A stretch of DNA of 64,000 nucleotides, from positions 44,380 through 108,379 of IMG/VR virus record IMGVR_UViG_3300042731_003040; one strand, given 5' to 3'. The notes below the pieces were generated by a model. It was not told the DNA's origin. It was given only the letters and a program-made list of their open reading frames with translations, and made no database searches. The position numbers and the translations under genes were made by a program. This DNA is from a virus. Below, in pieces: positions 52,850 to 61,659 of this stretch (the stretch's first letter is position 1; every line of letters starts with the position of its first letter).

Positions 52850-53992
52850 ATGGCAACACTCAAGGCGACAAAGCTCCAAGCAGCTATACGCAAGGCAAAG
52901 AAGGTTGGTCTGGTTGAGGAGTTCGTAACCATTACGGGCTGCCCGATAACGCTGACCAACCTTCAGCCTGAGCAGTTTGAGCAGATCGTAGATGAATGCG
53001 AAGAACTGGAGGATGTGGCCTACTACCACGCCTACCAGATCGGGCACATTTCTCGCAGTCTGGTTGAGGTCAACGGGATCGACCTAAGAGATGTTGACTT
53101 CGTAGAAGTTGAGGTCCAAGAGCCTGATGATTCGGGGCAGTTGGTACCCAAGACGGTCCAGATCGAGCGTCACGAATGGGTCAAGAAAGAGATCCTTTCG
53201 ACATGGGGGAGAGAAGCCCTTGCTATAGCTTGGCGCAAGTTCATGGATGTCCTCCACAAGGCCGAGTTAGCGTCTAAGGAGGGGGTTACTTTCGACCTGG
53301 CGCAAGAAACTCCAGAGGAGAAGTATCGCCGTCTGTTGGACGAGGCCAGGGAAATTGAGGAGAACCTGCCTCCGGATCTGGTTCCACGCATTCTGGAGGA
53401 GAAAGGCTACCTGCTCAAGGCTTCTAAAGAGGAGTTGGAAGCCGCTGGAGAGAGGATAGATCGCCTAGCTCAGGAGCAAGAGGAGAGCTCCCCTTCTTCG
53501 GAACCTCCACCACCCTCTCCTGAGCCTCCAGTACCCCCTCCAGTACCCCCTCCAGTGGCTTTGGCGTCTCCTACTCAGGGTTCCCCTCAGGAGGTTCCAA
53601 AACAGCCTCTAGACGCTCCTGAGGGCCCTAGTCAGGACGTTAAGCAGAGAATGTCTAGTCGGACTCCTTTGAATCGCCAAGGAGTGCAGGCTCCGATACC
53701 GGTTCAGAGGCGTGTGGTTTCGGCTCAACAGTCAGTTCCGGTGCCCCCCAATATTGCAGCCGCTGCTATGAGTGCGTCGGACAAGGCGGAGATAGAGAGG
53801 AAGGCGTTAGAGGAGTTGGACCCTAGTTTAGCTCAGGCAGATCCTTCTCAGTCTGCCAAACGACCTTCTGCGGGGGAGATTGCGGAACTTCGAAAACAAG
53901 GGACTTTGGATGCTCGGGCTCTCGTAGGCATCACGGACACCCCTCCTCCTGCTGGGATAAACCCTAGGTACCGAAAGCCGCCTGGACTGTGA
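52850..53992 (+). CDS. Putative tail assembly chaperone, first
   Basis: About 380 residues from ATG 52850, chosen over 52844 because AAGAGG lies 6 bases before it. Residues 1-150 are helical (KLQAAIRKAKKVGLVEEFVT, PEQFEQIVDECEELEDVAYY, WVKKEILSTWGREALAIAWR), the size and character of tail assembly chaperones (lambda G-like). From about 205 a Pro-rich stretch (PPPPSPEPPVPPPVPPP) and a disordered Gln/Ser-rich tail follow. It lies between tube and tape measure genes, where these chaperones occur. A programmed frameshift is not needed because the next gene has its own ATG. Confidence 0.55.
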   Translation: MATLKATKLQAAIRKAKKVGLVEEFVTITGCPITLTNLQPEQFEQIVDECEELEDVAYYHAYQIGHISRSLVEVNGIDLRDVDFVEVEVQEPDDSGQLVPKTVQIERHEWVKKEILSTWGREALAIAWRKFMDVLHKAELASKEGVTFDLAQETPEEKYRRLLDEAREIEENLPPDLVPRILEEKGYLLKASKEELEAAGERIDRLAQEQEESSPSSEPPPPSPEPPVPPPVPPPVALASPTQGSPQEVPKQPLDAPEGPSQDVKQRMSSRTPLNRQGVQAPIPVQRRVVSAQQSVPVPPNIAAAAMSASDKAEIERKALEELDPSLAQADPSQSAKRPSAGEIAELRKQGTLDARALVGITDTPPPAGINPRYRKPPGL

Positions 53993-53996
53993 TCGT

Positions 53997-55253
53997 ATGA
54001 GCTACGAGGAAGACCAGGCCAAACTCAAGCGAGAGTTGGAAGGGGCGCCCGAGGATCCGGATGACGCTTCTTTCATTCCTCCAGAGCCTGAGGTTAACCC
54101 GGAAGTATACAAGGATGTGGAGCCCTTGCTTTTTCGAGGGTTTCTATACCAAGCAGCAGAGATCAATGGGGTCCCTTTCGTTTTCAAGTCTCTCAACCAG
54201 CATGAGTTCGATGCTTTGAATTTAGGGGGAGTTCCCTCTGGTAACCACAAGCTGGTTCAGAGGTACTACGACCGGTTTCTTTCTTACGGGGTCTTCAAGA
54301 TCGATGACCAGAATGTGCTGGTAGATCGGGAAGAGAGTCTGCCTGAACTGGTTGACTTCTTTAAGAGCCTTTCGGGCGAGGCCAAGCAAAAGGTAGTGCG
54401 TTACCTGAGTGAATTGAATCGTAGGGCCAGTCGAGCTGTCTTGTTGTCTGAGGTCTTTGCTATGGAAAGCACCTCCAGGCATCGATGGTCTCAGTATCAG
54501 GGGATGGATCTAACTTCTCCAGCCGTCACGGGGATTCGAGGCACTGAGTACCTGGGACTCAACTGGGGACAGTTGGCTTGGCGGGCGTTCAACTACTTCG
54601 AGGACATGAAGGTCCAAATGGAGGTGGACTGGGAAAACACGAAATTCGTAGCCAGCTCAATGGCCGGGAAGGGCATGAACAAGATTCACTCCCAGGATAA
54701 GACTCGGCGCAAGAGCGAAATGATGGAGAGGCGCGAACGAAAGGACAAGATCCTTCGTTTGGCCGTCTTAGGTGAGCCATTTGAGGATAGCAAGAAGGAT
54801 AGCGCTCAACTCAAGGTAGCTCGAACGGTCGAAGAGTTGACGGACCAATTGGAAAGAGATCTTAAGGGTGAGAAAGACTGGCACGACATGGTGATTGCTG
54901 ACCATGAACGGCGACTCAAAGAAGAGTACGAGGCCAAGTCCCAACGTCTGAAGGATCTGGCAGCTGCTCATCTGGCTGAGTATGGGGAGAGCCGACTAGC
55001 AGGCTCTACGGATCGTCAAGGGTTGTCTAAGGCCCAAGTGGAAGAACGTGTTCAGCGACGACGTCAACTCATGGCTCAGCGATTGGCTCAGGGAATCGTC
55101 TACCCGGAGCTTCAAGACCCTAAGATGGCCAACCACATTGAGAAGTGGCAGAGCGCTGTTCCTCTGATTAGGACCAGTCGGGATCCGAGCACTGCTACTC
55201 CTGCTGTTACCCGTTCTCGTCCTGTGTCTCAGCCCTTCAACCTTAAGAGGTAG
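53997..55253 (+). CDS. Putative tail assembly chaperone, second
   Basis: This 418-residue protein starts four bases after the previous stop. Its middle is helical with YDRFLSYGVFKIDDQNVLVD, ELVDFFKSLSGEAKQKVVRY, GLNWGQLAWRAFNYFEDMKV. The long charged C-terminal helices (KTRRKSEMMERRERKDKILR, EELTDQLERDLKGEKDWHDM) would be coiled coil. Position before the tape measure gene and the helical, charged build fit a tape-measure chaperone. It is longer than most of that class (usually under 300 aa). Confidence 0.55.
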   Translation: MSYEEDQAKLKRELEGAPEDPDDASFIPPEPEVNPEVYKDVEPLLFRGFLYQAAEINGVPFVFKSLNQHEFDALNLGGVPSGNHKLVQRYYDRFLSYGVFKIDDQNVLVDREESLPELVDFFKSLSGEAKQKVVRYLSELNRRASRAVLLSEVFAMESTSRHRWSQYQGMDLTSPAVTGIRGTEYLGLNWGQLAWRAFNYFEDMKVQMEVDWENTKFVASSMAGKGMNKIHSQDKTRRKSEMMERRERKDKILRLAVLGEPFEDSKKDSAQLKVARTVEELTDQLERDLKGEKDWHDMVIADHERRLKEEYEAKSQRLKDLAAAHLAEYGESRLAGSTDRQGLSKAQVEERVQRRRQLMAQRLAQGIVYPELQDPKMANHIEKWQSAVPLIRTSRDPSTATPAVTRSRPVSQPFNLKR

Positions 55254-55255
55254 TT

Positions 55256-58200
55256 GTGCCTACTCCTGAAGAAGTCCTGACTATTGGGTTGGACCTGGAT
55301 ATTACAGGGGCTCTCAAGGATCTGGCAGCCTTTCAACGGAAGATGTCTGCTCAGATGGGGGCGGTGACGGATACCGTAGACAAGCTGAGCAAGGCCAACG
55401 AAAGGATGGCTAAGAAGGCTGCCAAAGGGACCAGAGAGTGGGAAGAGTCCGTCGAAGATCTAGAAGAGTCAGTGGACAAGCTGGAGAAGGTACTGGCGAA
55501 TCTGGAGCGTCGAGCCAAGAAGGCTAGTGGAGAAGAGAAAAGACGTCTTGAGCAAGAGATCGCTACTCTTCGACGGGTAGCAGAAGAGAAAAAGAAGGGA
55601 GAGAAGAAGGAGAAGGGAAAGAGAGGGGTAGGGGAGGCTGAAGCAGCTGCGAAAGGTGCTGTAGCTGGAGCTCTTGCTGGCTTGGCTGGTAGAGAGGCTA
55701 AGGACATTGGGAGGGATATCTTTGGAGGTATGAGAGGGGGCATGCAGTCCTTGTTCCAGAAGGACCTAAAGGGCTCTATCGCTGGAGGGGGAAAGCTTCT
55801 TAGCGGCATCATGGAGGGAACCTTCAAGGTTGGTGGTGGGCTCTTCAAGCGAGGTGGGAAAGTATTTGGAGACCAGGCCGGAAGTTTCCTGATGCGCAAG
55901 TCTCAGCAGCAGATGGCTAAGGGAGGGATGAAGGGCAAGATGGCGGGGGGTGGCCTGGCGGGCGTAGGAGCCGCCTTGAAGGGATTGGGGGGCATGTTCA
56001 AGGCAGTGGGTCCCCTTCTCAACACTCTTAGCAAGATCGGACCCTTGGTGGGAATGCTGTCTTCAGCCTTAATGGGGGTAGTTCAGCTTCTCATAGATCT
56101 AGATTCTAGGGCCAAAGACTTCAATCGATCTATCCTCCAGACGGCAGGCAATGCTGAGTTTCTGGCCAACAACTTCTACGATTCGGAGTTGGCTGCCGGG
56201 GATATGGAAGATACCCTGAAAGGGGTGAGAGACGCTGCCTACAGTCTCAAGAACATTGACTGGGGGATCACTGCGGACGAGCACAAGGCGGTCTACAACA
56301 CTCTCAACCAAGAGGGTGTAGCCTTTGCTGATGTCTCCAAGTGGGCTAAAGCTTCCAAGAGATCGGTTGAGGACTTTTCGTTCGAGTTGGTGAAAGTGAG
56401 CGTGGGGATTTCTAGGAATCTCGGCGTACCTCTTCAAGAGATCAACCAAATGCAGGCCGAGATGATAACGGAGCTAGGTTCTAGTTTGGATGAGACCAAG
56501 CTGGCCTTTGCTCAAATGACTCGGGCAGCTACAGAGTCGGGGATTGCTGGCAACAAGTTTTTCGCCATGATTCGGGGTGTGAGTCAGGACTTGGCTCTGT
56601 ACAACACTCGAATGGGATCGGCTTCGAAGCTTCTCAAGGAAGTGGGTAAAGCCATGAATCCTCGGGCAGCTCAACAATTCATGCAGTTTGCCATGCAGGG
56701 GCTAAAGTCGATGGATCAGGACGCTCGTATGCGTCTCAATCTGCTGACCGGAGGCAAGGGCAAAGGCATCGTCACGAAGGATTTGGAACGTAAGGGCAAG
56801 CTTCTGGTTAGAGACATTCGAGAGTCTTTCGTTCAGGGTTCTGAGGCTCTAGCGGCTTCTTGGAGTGAGGACAAGATTCAGGAGGCTTTGTCCAAAGGAG
56901 GGATCGAACGGGCCCAGCTGCTTCGTGATGTAGGGAAGATGCGTGGCGGAGGTGCTCTGGTAGGGGCAGCTGAAGAGATGAAGATCGATAGGTCTGCCGT
57001 CAAGAAAGGGGAGTACGGGGTGGCGGCTGCTATGCGAAACCTTTCTGCAGGGGGCAGCTTGGAGATGATGAGGGCGGGCATCATGAAGTTCAGTGGGGCC
57101 AAATCTCTTTCTGAGGGCATCGGAAGCATCGGTCAGGACAAGATGGCTCAGATGCTAGGCATCTCTGAAGAGCAGGTGCGGGGAATGGCCAAGCTGGAAG
57201 GCCACTTGATGCGACAGAGAGAGTTGCTCAAAGCAGACTTAGAGTCGTCAGATGAGAAGGTAAGAGAAGATGCCAAGCAGAGGCTTGAGGCAGCGGGGAT
57301 AACCGAGGAGCAGCTCAAGAGCAACCAGGTGGGTATGGGTGCTCTTATGGAAACGCTGTCTGATAAGGATCGGAAGCAGGCTGAGGAAGACTCTGAAACT
57401 CAACTAGATGTATCGAAGCGGCAAGCAGACATGCAGACGAGCATGCTTCAGAAGTTCGAGATACTCGTCAACTTCCTCATGAACCAGCTCTACAACGTAC
57501 TCCTGGACATCTGGGAAGCCGTTGAATCTATCATGGATCCATTGGGTTCAGAGAAGGAGAAACGTAAGGCTAAGCGAGCTATTCTGGAGACCAAAGACCC
57601 TGAGATGATCAAGGCCATGCGAGACATGGGGGAGAATCTGGATGCCTACGCTTTGAGAGGAAAGGCTTCAGATGTGTATGGCAAGGCTTTGACGGAGAAG
57701 GTTCAAACAGATGAGGGTCGAGCGCAGGTATTGAAGGTTGCCCAGGAGCAGTTGACTCACGAAGACATCATGGCTGCCGGAGCAATGGGAGGTGTCTCCA
57801 AGGCCAAGATGGATAAGCTGAGGTCCAAGCTGTACAAGAAGGTAACAGCAACAGAGGCAGGTATGGCTCCTGCTGTTTCTGTTGGGGGCCCAGGCACTAT
57901 GGCCCCTGCAATGGCAATGGCAGGGGCTACCAAAGTTACGGTACCTATCGAAGGGGTGGACTTTGGTCAGGCTATGCGAGATGCTGGTTTCAGTCCCGAT
58001 GAGATTTCCCATCTCTTGGAAAAGGGAATCTGGGCTGCCGCTCCTTCTCGGGCAGTTTCTTTTGCTACCAGAGTAGGCAAGCCTGAGGCCAAGAAAGAAG
58101 CCAAGGTACAAGCTGAAGAGCAGGCCAAGGTCCAGCAGCCTTCCGCTCAGCAGCAGGCTTCGGCAAAGACGGCTGCCCCTCCAGGCCAACCTGCTGCGGC

Positions 58201-58957
58201 AGCGTCCGGCGTAGGTACTCTTGGCCAGGATGAGATGGCTCGTAGGTTAGGTGGGGGGATGAGAGGTTCTTTGGCTGCCGCTGTGGAGGCTGCCAGGGCG
58301 AAGATTCGACCCGGTGGGTCTGGGGGTACTCTGGAAGGCAAGGCTGAGGAGGTACCCGCTACGGCTAAGGGTCAAGGTCAGCTGCATGAAGACATGAGCC
58401 GGATGGAGAAACGTCTCTCTACAAAGGGCATCCGGTACGACAAGTCCTTCCTGACCGGAGACTATGGTTCTGAGATCGAGAAGAGAGTTCTCGATGCGAT
58501 GCGTGTGGCCCTCGTGGAATTCGCTATCTACAAGGACGCTGACAAGGAAGCCTTGGTTAGGTCTCTAGGAAAGGCTGATCCTAAGACCTTCGGAAAGGAC
58601 CTTCTACAAGCAGCCCAGACAACCAAGAATCCTGCTGATTTCGCTAAATCTCTCACTACGGGAACTATGGGGGAGGGTACGCCTACACAGACCGGGGGGT
58701 ATGTTGTGGGACGGAACCCGGATGGCACAGCCCGTGTTCTTCGTCCACCGGCGGGCGAGTCTCCGGCCTTCGTGGGTCCTGGGGAAAGCATCATGTCCCG
58801 AGGGGCGATGGCAGCCATGGCTGGAGGGGGTCGAGGTGGGTTGCCTCCTATTCAGGTCAGCGTCAATGGTGTAGGAGGTCGGGAACTAGCTCGGATCATC
58901 GAAGCCAAGGTGGCTGATGGTGTGTACGAGTACAAGCGCAGGGAAGGGTTCTCTTGA
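55256..58957 (+). CDS. Tail tape measure protein
   Basis: This 1233-residue protein sets tail length. It starts at GTG with AGAGG upstream, has a coiled-coil N-terminus (KLSKANERMAKKAAKGTREW, about 25-120), an Ala/Gly-rich hydrophobic region (about 125-285) with possible membrane-active helices (KIGPLVGMLSSALMGVVQLL), long helical and charged middle parts, and a C-terminus with FVGPGESIMSRGAMAAMAGG then IQVSVNGVGGRELARIIEAK, both typical of tape measures. At about 1.5 Angstrom per residue it predicts a tail of roughly 185 nm. The tube and chaperone genes precede it, the baseplate genes follow. Confidence 0.8.
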   Translation: MPTPEEVLTIGLDLDITGALKDLAAFQRKMSAQMGAVTDTVDKLSKANERMAKKAAKGTREWEESVEDLEESVDKLEKVLANLERRAKKASGEEKRRLEQEIATLRRVAEEKKKGEKKEKGKRGVGEAEAAAKGAVAGALAGLAGREAKDIGRDIFGGMRGGMQSLFQKDLKGSIAGGGKLLSGIMEGTFKVGGGLFKRGGKVFGDQAGSFLMRKSQQQMAKGGMKGKMAGGGLAGVGAALKGLGGMFKAVGPLLNTLSKIGPLVGMLSSALMGVVQLLIDLDSRAKDFNRSILQTAGNAEFLANNFYDSELAAGDMEDTLKGVRDAAYSLKNIDWGITADEHKAVYNTLNQEGVAFADVSKWAKASKRSVEDFSFELVKVSVGISRNLGVPLQEINQMQAEMITELGSSLDETKLAFAQMTRAATESGIAGNKFFAMIRGVSQDLALYNTRMGSASKLLKEVGKAMNPRAAQQFMQFAMQGLKSMDQDARMRLNLLTGGKGKGIVTKDLERKGKLLVRDIRESFVQGSEALAASWSEDKIQEALSKGGIERAQLLRDVGKMRGGGALVGAAEEMKIDRSAVKKGEYGVAAAMRNLSAGGSLEMMRAGIMKFSGAKSLSEGIGSIGQDKMAQMLGISEEQVRGMAKLEGHLMRQRELLKADLESSDEKVREDAKQRLEAAGITEEQLKSNQVGMGALMETLSDKDRKQAEEDSETQLDVSKRQADMQTSMLQKFEILVNFLMNQLYNVLLDIWEAVESIMDPLGSEKEKRKAKRAILETKDPEMIKAMRDMGENLDAYALRGKASDVYGKALTEKVQTDEGRAQVLKVAQEQLTHEDIMAAGAMGGVSKAKMDKLRSKLYKKVTATEAGMAPAVSVGGPGTMAPAMAMAGATKVTVPIEGVDFGQAMRDAGFSPDEISHLLEKGIWAAAPSRAVSFATRVGKPEAKKEAKVQAEEQAKVQQPSAQQQASAKTAAPPGQPAAAASGVGTLGQDEMARRLGGGMRGSLAAAVEAARAKIRPGGSGGTLEGKAEEVPATAKGQGQLHEDMSRMEKRLSTKGIRYDKSFLTGDYGSEIEKRVLDAMRVALVEFAIYKDADKEALVRSLGKADPKTFGKDLLQAAQTTKNPADFAKSLTTGTMGEGTPTQTGGYVVGRNPDGTARVLRPPAGESPAFVGPGESIMSRGAMAAMAGGGRGGLPPIQVSVNGVGGRELARIIEAKVADGVYEYKRREGFS

Positions 58958-58960
58958 TAG

Positions 58961-59686
58961 ATGGTTCGCATTCCGTCTCCCAACGATATGACTCCCTTCG
59001 CTCCGGCGGGCGGAGAAGTTCCGTCTGCGGATACGGGATACGTACACCCTGCTGAAATCCGTCGGGGACTCATCCCGATGGCTTTCCAAATCACGAGTCC
59101 CTTTGACCGGAGACGAGTACTGCTCCCTCATGCGTTGGTGCTTCATGTCAACCCTTTGAGCATTCAAGAGTCCTATGTTCAAAAGGTAGAGCGCTTTCAG
59201 ACCCGAGGTGGTTGGCAAGAGCAACATTGGGGTTCGGATTTGTCCGAGATCAGTGCTGACTCTACCACCGGGGCTTTCATGAACATCTACACGGGGCTCA
59301 CCTCAGTGCTTCGGCAGCGGACGATAGCTTGGGACCGGTATCGAGATCTTGTAGAGCTGTTCTACAACAACGGCAGTGTTTACGATCCTTTCGGCAACAT
59401 TGTGCTGCAGGGAGGGGTGATGCTCATCTACGATCGGGGGACCTACATGGGAACCTTCCGGTCCTTAGAGACTCAAGAAACAGATGACGCGCCTTTTTCC
59501 TTCAAGGTCAATTGGAGCTTCAAGGTAGAGGAGACTATCTTGCTTGTTCCCTCTACCATGAGGAGCCCTAACATCCGACTTCCGACGTTTCAGAATCAGA
59601 ACACTTTACCTGCTTCGAACGGCTCAACGGTCACCGGGTCCGCCCGAGCATTGACGGCTGAGGAAGCCAATGAATTTGGAGTGTGA
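58961..59686 (+). CDS. Baseplate / tail tip protein
   Basis: This 241-residue protein starts 3 bases after the tape measure stop. It has a beta-rich domain from about 60 to 200: HALVLHVNPLSIQESYVQKV, ERFQTRGGWQEQHWGSDLSE, YRDLVELFYNNGSVYDPFGN, GTFRSLETQETDDAPFSFKV, and WSFKVEETILL. The same arrangement recurs in the C-terminal part of the next protein. Domains of this kind sit at the tail tip (phage tail/baseplate component with a LysM-neighbour-like fold). Assignment is from pattern and position after the tape measure. Confidence 0.6.
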   Translation: MVRIPSPNDMTPFAPAGGEVPSADTGYVHPAEIRRGLIPMAFQITSPFDRRRVLLPHALVLHVNPLSIQESYVQKVERFQTRGGWQEQHWGSDLSEISADSTTGAFMNIYTGLTSVLRQRTIAWDRYRDLVELFYNNGSVYDPFGNIVLQGGVMLIYDRGTYMGTFRSLETQETDDAPFSFKVNWSFKVEETILLVPSTMRSPNIRLPTFQNQNTLPASNGSTVTGSARALTAEEANEFGV

Positions 59687-59688
59687 GG

Positions 59689-61656
59689 ATGGCAACAAAC
59701 GTACCAGATCCTTCTCCAGTTCAAGGAGATGTTGACCCCCAAGCTAGCAACAACGGAGCTACGGAGAGTCGTTCTCCGGTGTCTTCCAACGAACGTTTGT
59801 TGCGACAGATCGAAGCTAGTGCTGACTTCTACGACCCTCGAAAGTACGAATCTCTTCTAACCTACTACAACGATCTCGACCTCCAACCTGAGGGAGGACT
59901 CTCTATGGACTACATCGGGTTGACGGCTTCCAAGCCTAACCCGAAAATGTTCGTGGTAGGTATACTTCCTCCGACAATGAACATCACGGGGAGGTTGCTT
60001 GACAGGTCCTCCAGTGCTGCTGCCATCACCGACCCTCTTCCGGTGAGAGCTTACGATCAGGGCAACCCTCGCCTGGTTTTGCAAGATGGTCAGTTGGTAG
60101 AAGACACGTCTGGAGATGCCACTGCTGGAGGAGGTAGTGATACTGAAGGTTCTCAAAAGTGGGGAGCTAACGCTAGAAACCTTCCTCGGTACTTCTGGGT
60201 TGAGTGGGTTACCATGTGTAGGGACAGGTTGGGAATCGATCCTGTCGAGTTAGCGGCTGTCTGCTACAACGAAAGTGGGTTCAACCCTGGAGCTGTCAAT
60301 TCTGGTTCCAATGCCAAAGGCTTGTTTCAGTTCATGCCTGGGGTTGCTGATGACTACATGACAGACGAGCAGTTCGAGGATTTTGAAAACCTCTCTGCTA
60401 GCGAACAACTTCCTTACTTTGAGCAGTTCTTGGCGAAAGGGAAGTATCTTTGGAGGGGGCGTAAGCCTGGAGCTAGTGGGGCCGGCTCTCAGAGAGTTGG
60501 GGCCTATCAACATGTGTTTGGTGGGCAGCAGGGCCTGAACATGTACGGGGAGTGGTACATTAGTGCTGAAGCCCAACAGAGGAATTTGGCAGCCGTTCAG
60601 GCTAAGGTTGACCAACTAGAAGCTCAAGCAGCGGCAGCAACAGACCCTGCAGATCGTGACCATTATCTGGCCGAAGCTATTCGAACTCGCAGGTTGTTGC
60701 AGAAAGGTTATCCCGGGGGTCGCCAAGGTTGGCTGAATGATCGGGCGTATCGCCAGAACCGAGGGTTTGACAAGAATGGTGACGGAGCCATTACCTCTAG
60801 CGATATCTGGGCATCCATCGCCAGCAAGCCTCCTATGTGGATTCAACAGATCATCCGTGAGGTAGAAGCTTCTGGGGAAAAGGCTGAGTACGAAGGTTCC
60901 TTGGGAACTCAGTTGCGTCCCATGTGGGTGGAGGATGGGAGCCCTGAAGCTGACTTGGTGAGGAAGCTACTTAGCCAGGTAGGGCAAACGGGGTACAACG
61001 CTACTCCGAACGGTATCAAGTTCTTGGAAAAACAGAAGGCCATGATTGCCCAGGCTCAGATGAAGCTGGACAACATGCGCAACACGCCCCCTCTCAAGAT
61101 GCGGGTCAATCCGGCCAGCTTCACAGTCAAAGGGGAGAAGATCGTTTCGGACGGCAATTGGAGCCGCAACGGACCTATCATCGAGCATTGGGGAGACGCC
61201 CAGGACAAGATCTCGGGATCTGGGAAAGTGGCTGGCTTCTACTCCATGTACCGTAACGATGCTCGAATGCCCGGGTTGACCCGGACTGCCAAATTCTTCT
61301 CCGAATCCTTTCAGAACTTCTTGTCTCTGTTCCTGATCTACCGGAACAACGGCGGCCTTTTCCTGCAAGACCAGCAAGGAGAGGACGTTCGGCAGAACTT
61401 GTCGGTAGTAGGCACAATCTACATCTACTATGACAACACTTTGTACCTAGGGAGCTTTGACAACTTCAACATCACTGAGGATGCCACCGCTCCCCACACC
61501 TTGGAGTACAGTTTTGAGTTCACAGTGAGAGCGGCGTTCTTGCTTGATCGTCCCAATGAACAAAGCTTCACGTACGGAGCTCCTAATCTGTTTCCTTCTG
61601 AAAAAGCCCCCCTTCTTCAAGCCACGTCAGGCTCTGGAGTTCTAGGGGGTCGGTAA
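59689..61656 (+). CDS. Baseplate protein with lytic transglycosylase domain and EF-hand
   Basis: About 655 residues from ATG 59689 (GGAG 7 bases upstream; the GTG at 59683 overlaps the previous stop). Residues about 165-330 are an SLT-type lytic transglycosylase domain: LAAVCYNESGFNPGAVNSGS with catalytic Glu195, then AKGLFQFMPG. This cuts the glycan strand of peptidoglycan. An EF-hand-like loop at 361-372 (DKNGDGAITSSD) has the calcium positions Asp, Asn, Asp, Ala, Thr, Asp. The C-terminal part (about 465-620) repeats the beta domain of the preceding protein (MRVNPASFTVKGEKIVSDGN, HTLEYSFEFTVRAAFLLD). Together it fits a tail-tip lysin placed in the virion, used at entry. Confidence 0.78.
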   Translation: MATNVPDPSPVQGDVDPQASNNGATESRSPVSSNERLLRQIEASADFYDPRKYESLLTYYNDLDLQPEGGLSMDYIGLTASKPNPKMFVVGILPPTMNITGRLLDRSSSAAAITDPLPVRAYDQGNPRLVLQDGQLVEDTSGDATAGGGSDTEGSQKWGANARNLPRYFWVEWVTMCRDRLGIDPVELAAVCYNESGFNPGAVNSGSNAKGLFQFMPGVADDYMTDEQFEDFENLSASEQLPYFEQFLAKGKYLWRGRKPGASGAGSQRVGAYQHVFGGQQGLNMYGEWYISAEAQQRNLAAVQAKVDQLEAQAAAATDPADRDHYLAEAIRTRRLLQKGYPGGRQGWLNDRAYRQNRGFDKNGDGAITSSDIWASIASKPPMWIQQIIREVEASGEKAEYEGSLGTQLRPMWVEDGSPEADLVRKLLSQVGQTGYNATPNGIKFLEKQKAMIAQAQMKLDNMRNTPPLKMRVNPASFTVKGEKIVSDGNWSRNGPIIEHWGDAQDKISGSGKVAGFYSMYRNDARMPGLTRTAKFFSESFQNFLSLFLIYRNNGGLFLQDQQGEDVRQNLSVVGTIYIYYDNTLYLGSFDNFNITEDATAPHTLEYSFEFTVRAAFLLDRPNEQSFTYGAPNLFPSEKAPLLQATSGSGVLGGR

Positions 61657-61659
61657 GCA

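Noticed and set aside
53980-54000. Programmed frameshift between the two chaperone genes
   Set aside because: The second gene has its own ATG four bases after the first stop and I see no clear slippery heptamer near the end of the first. Two separate proteins are simpler.
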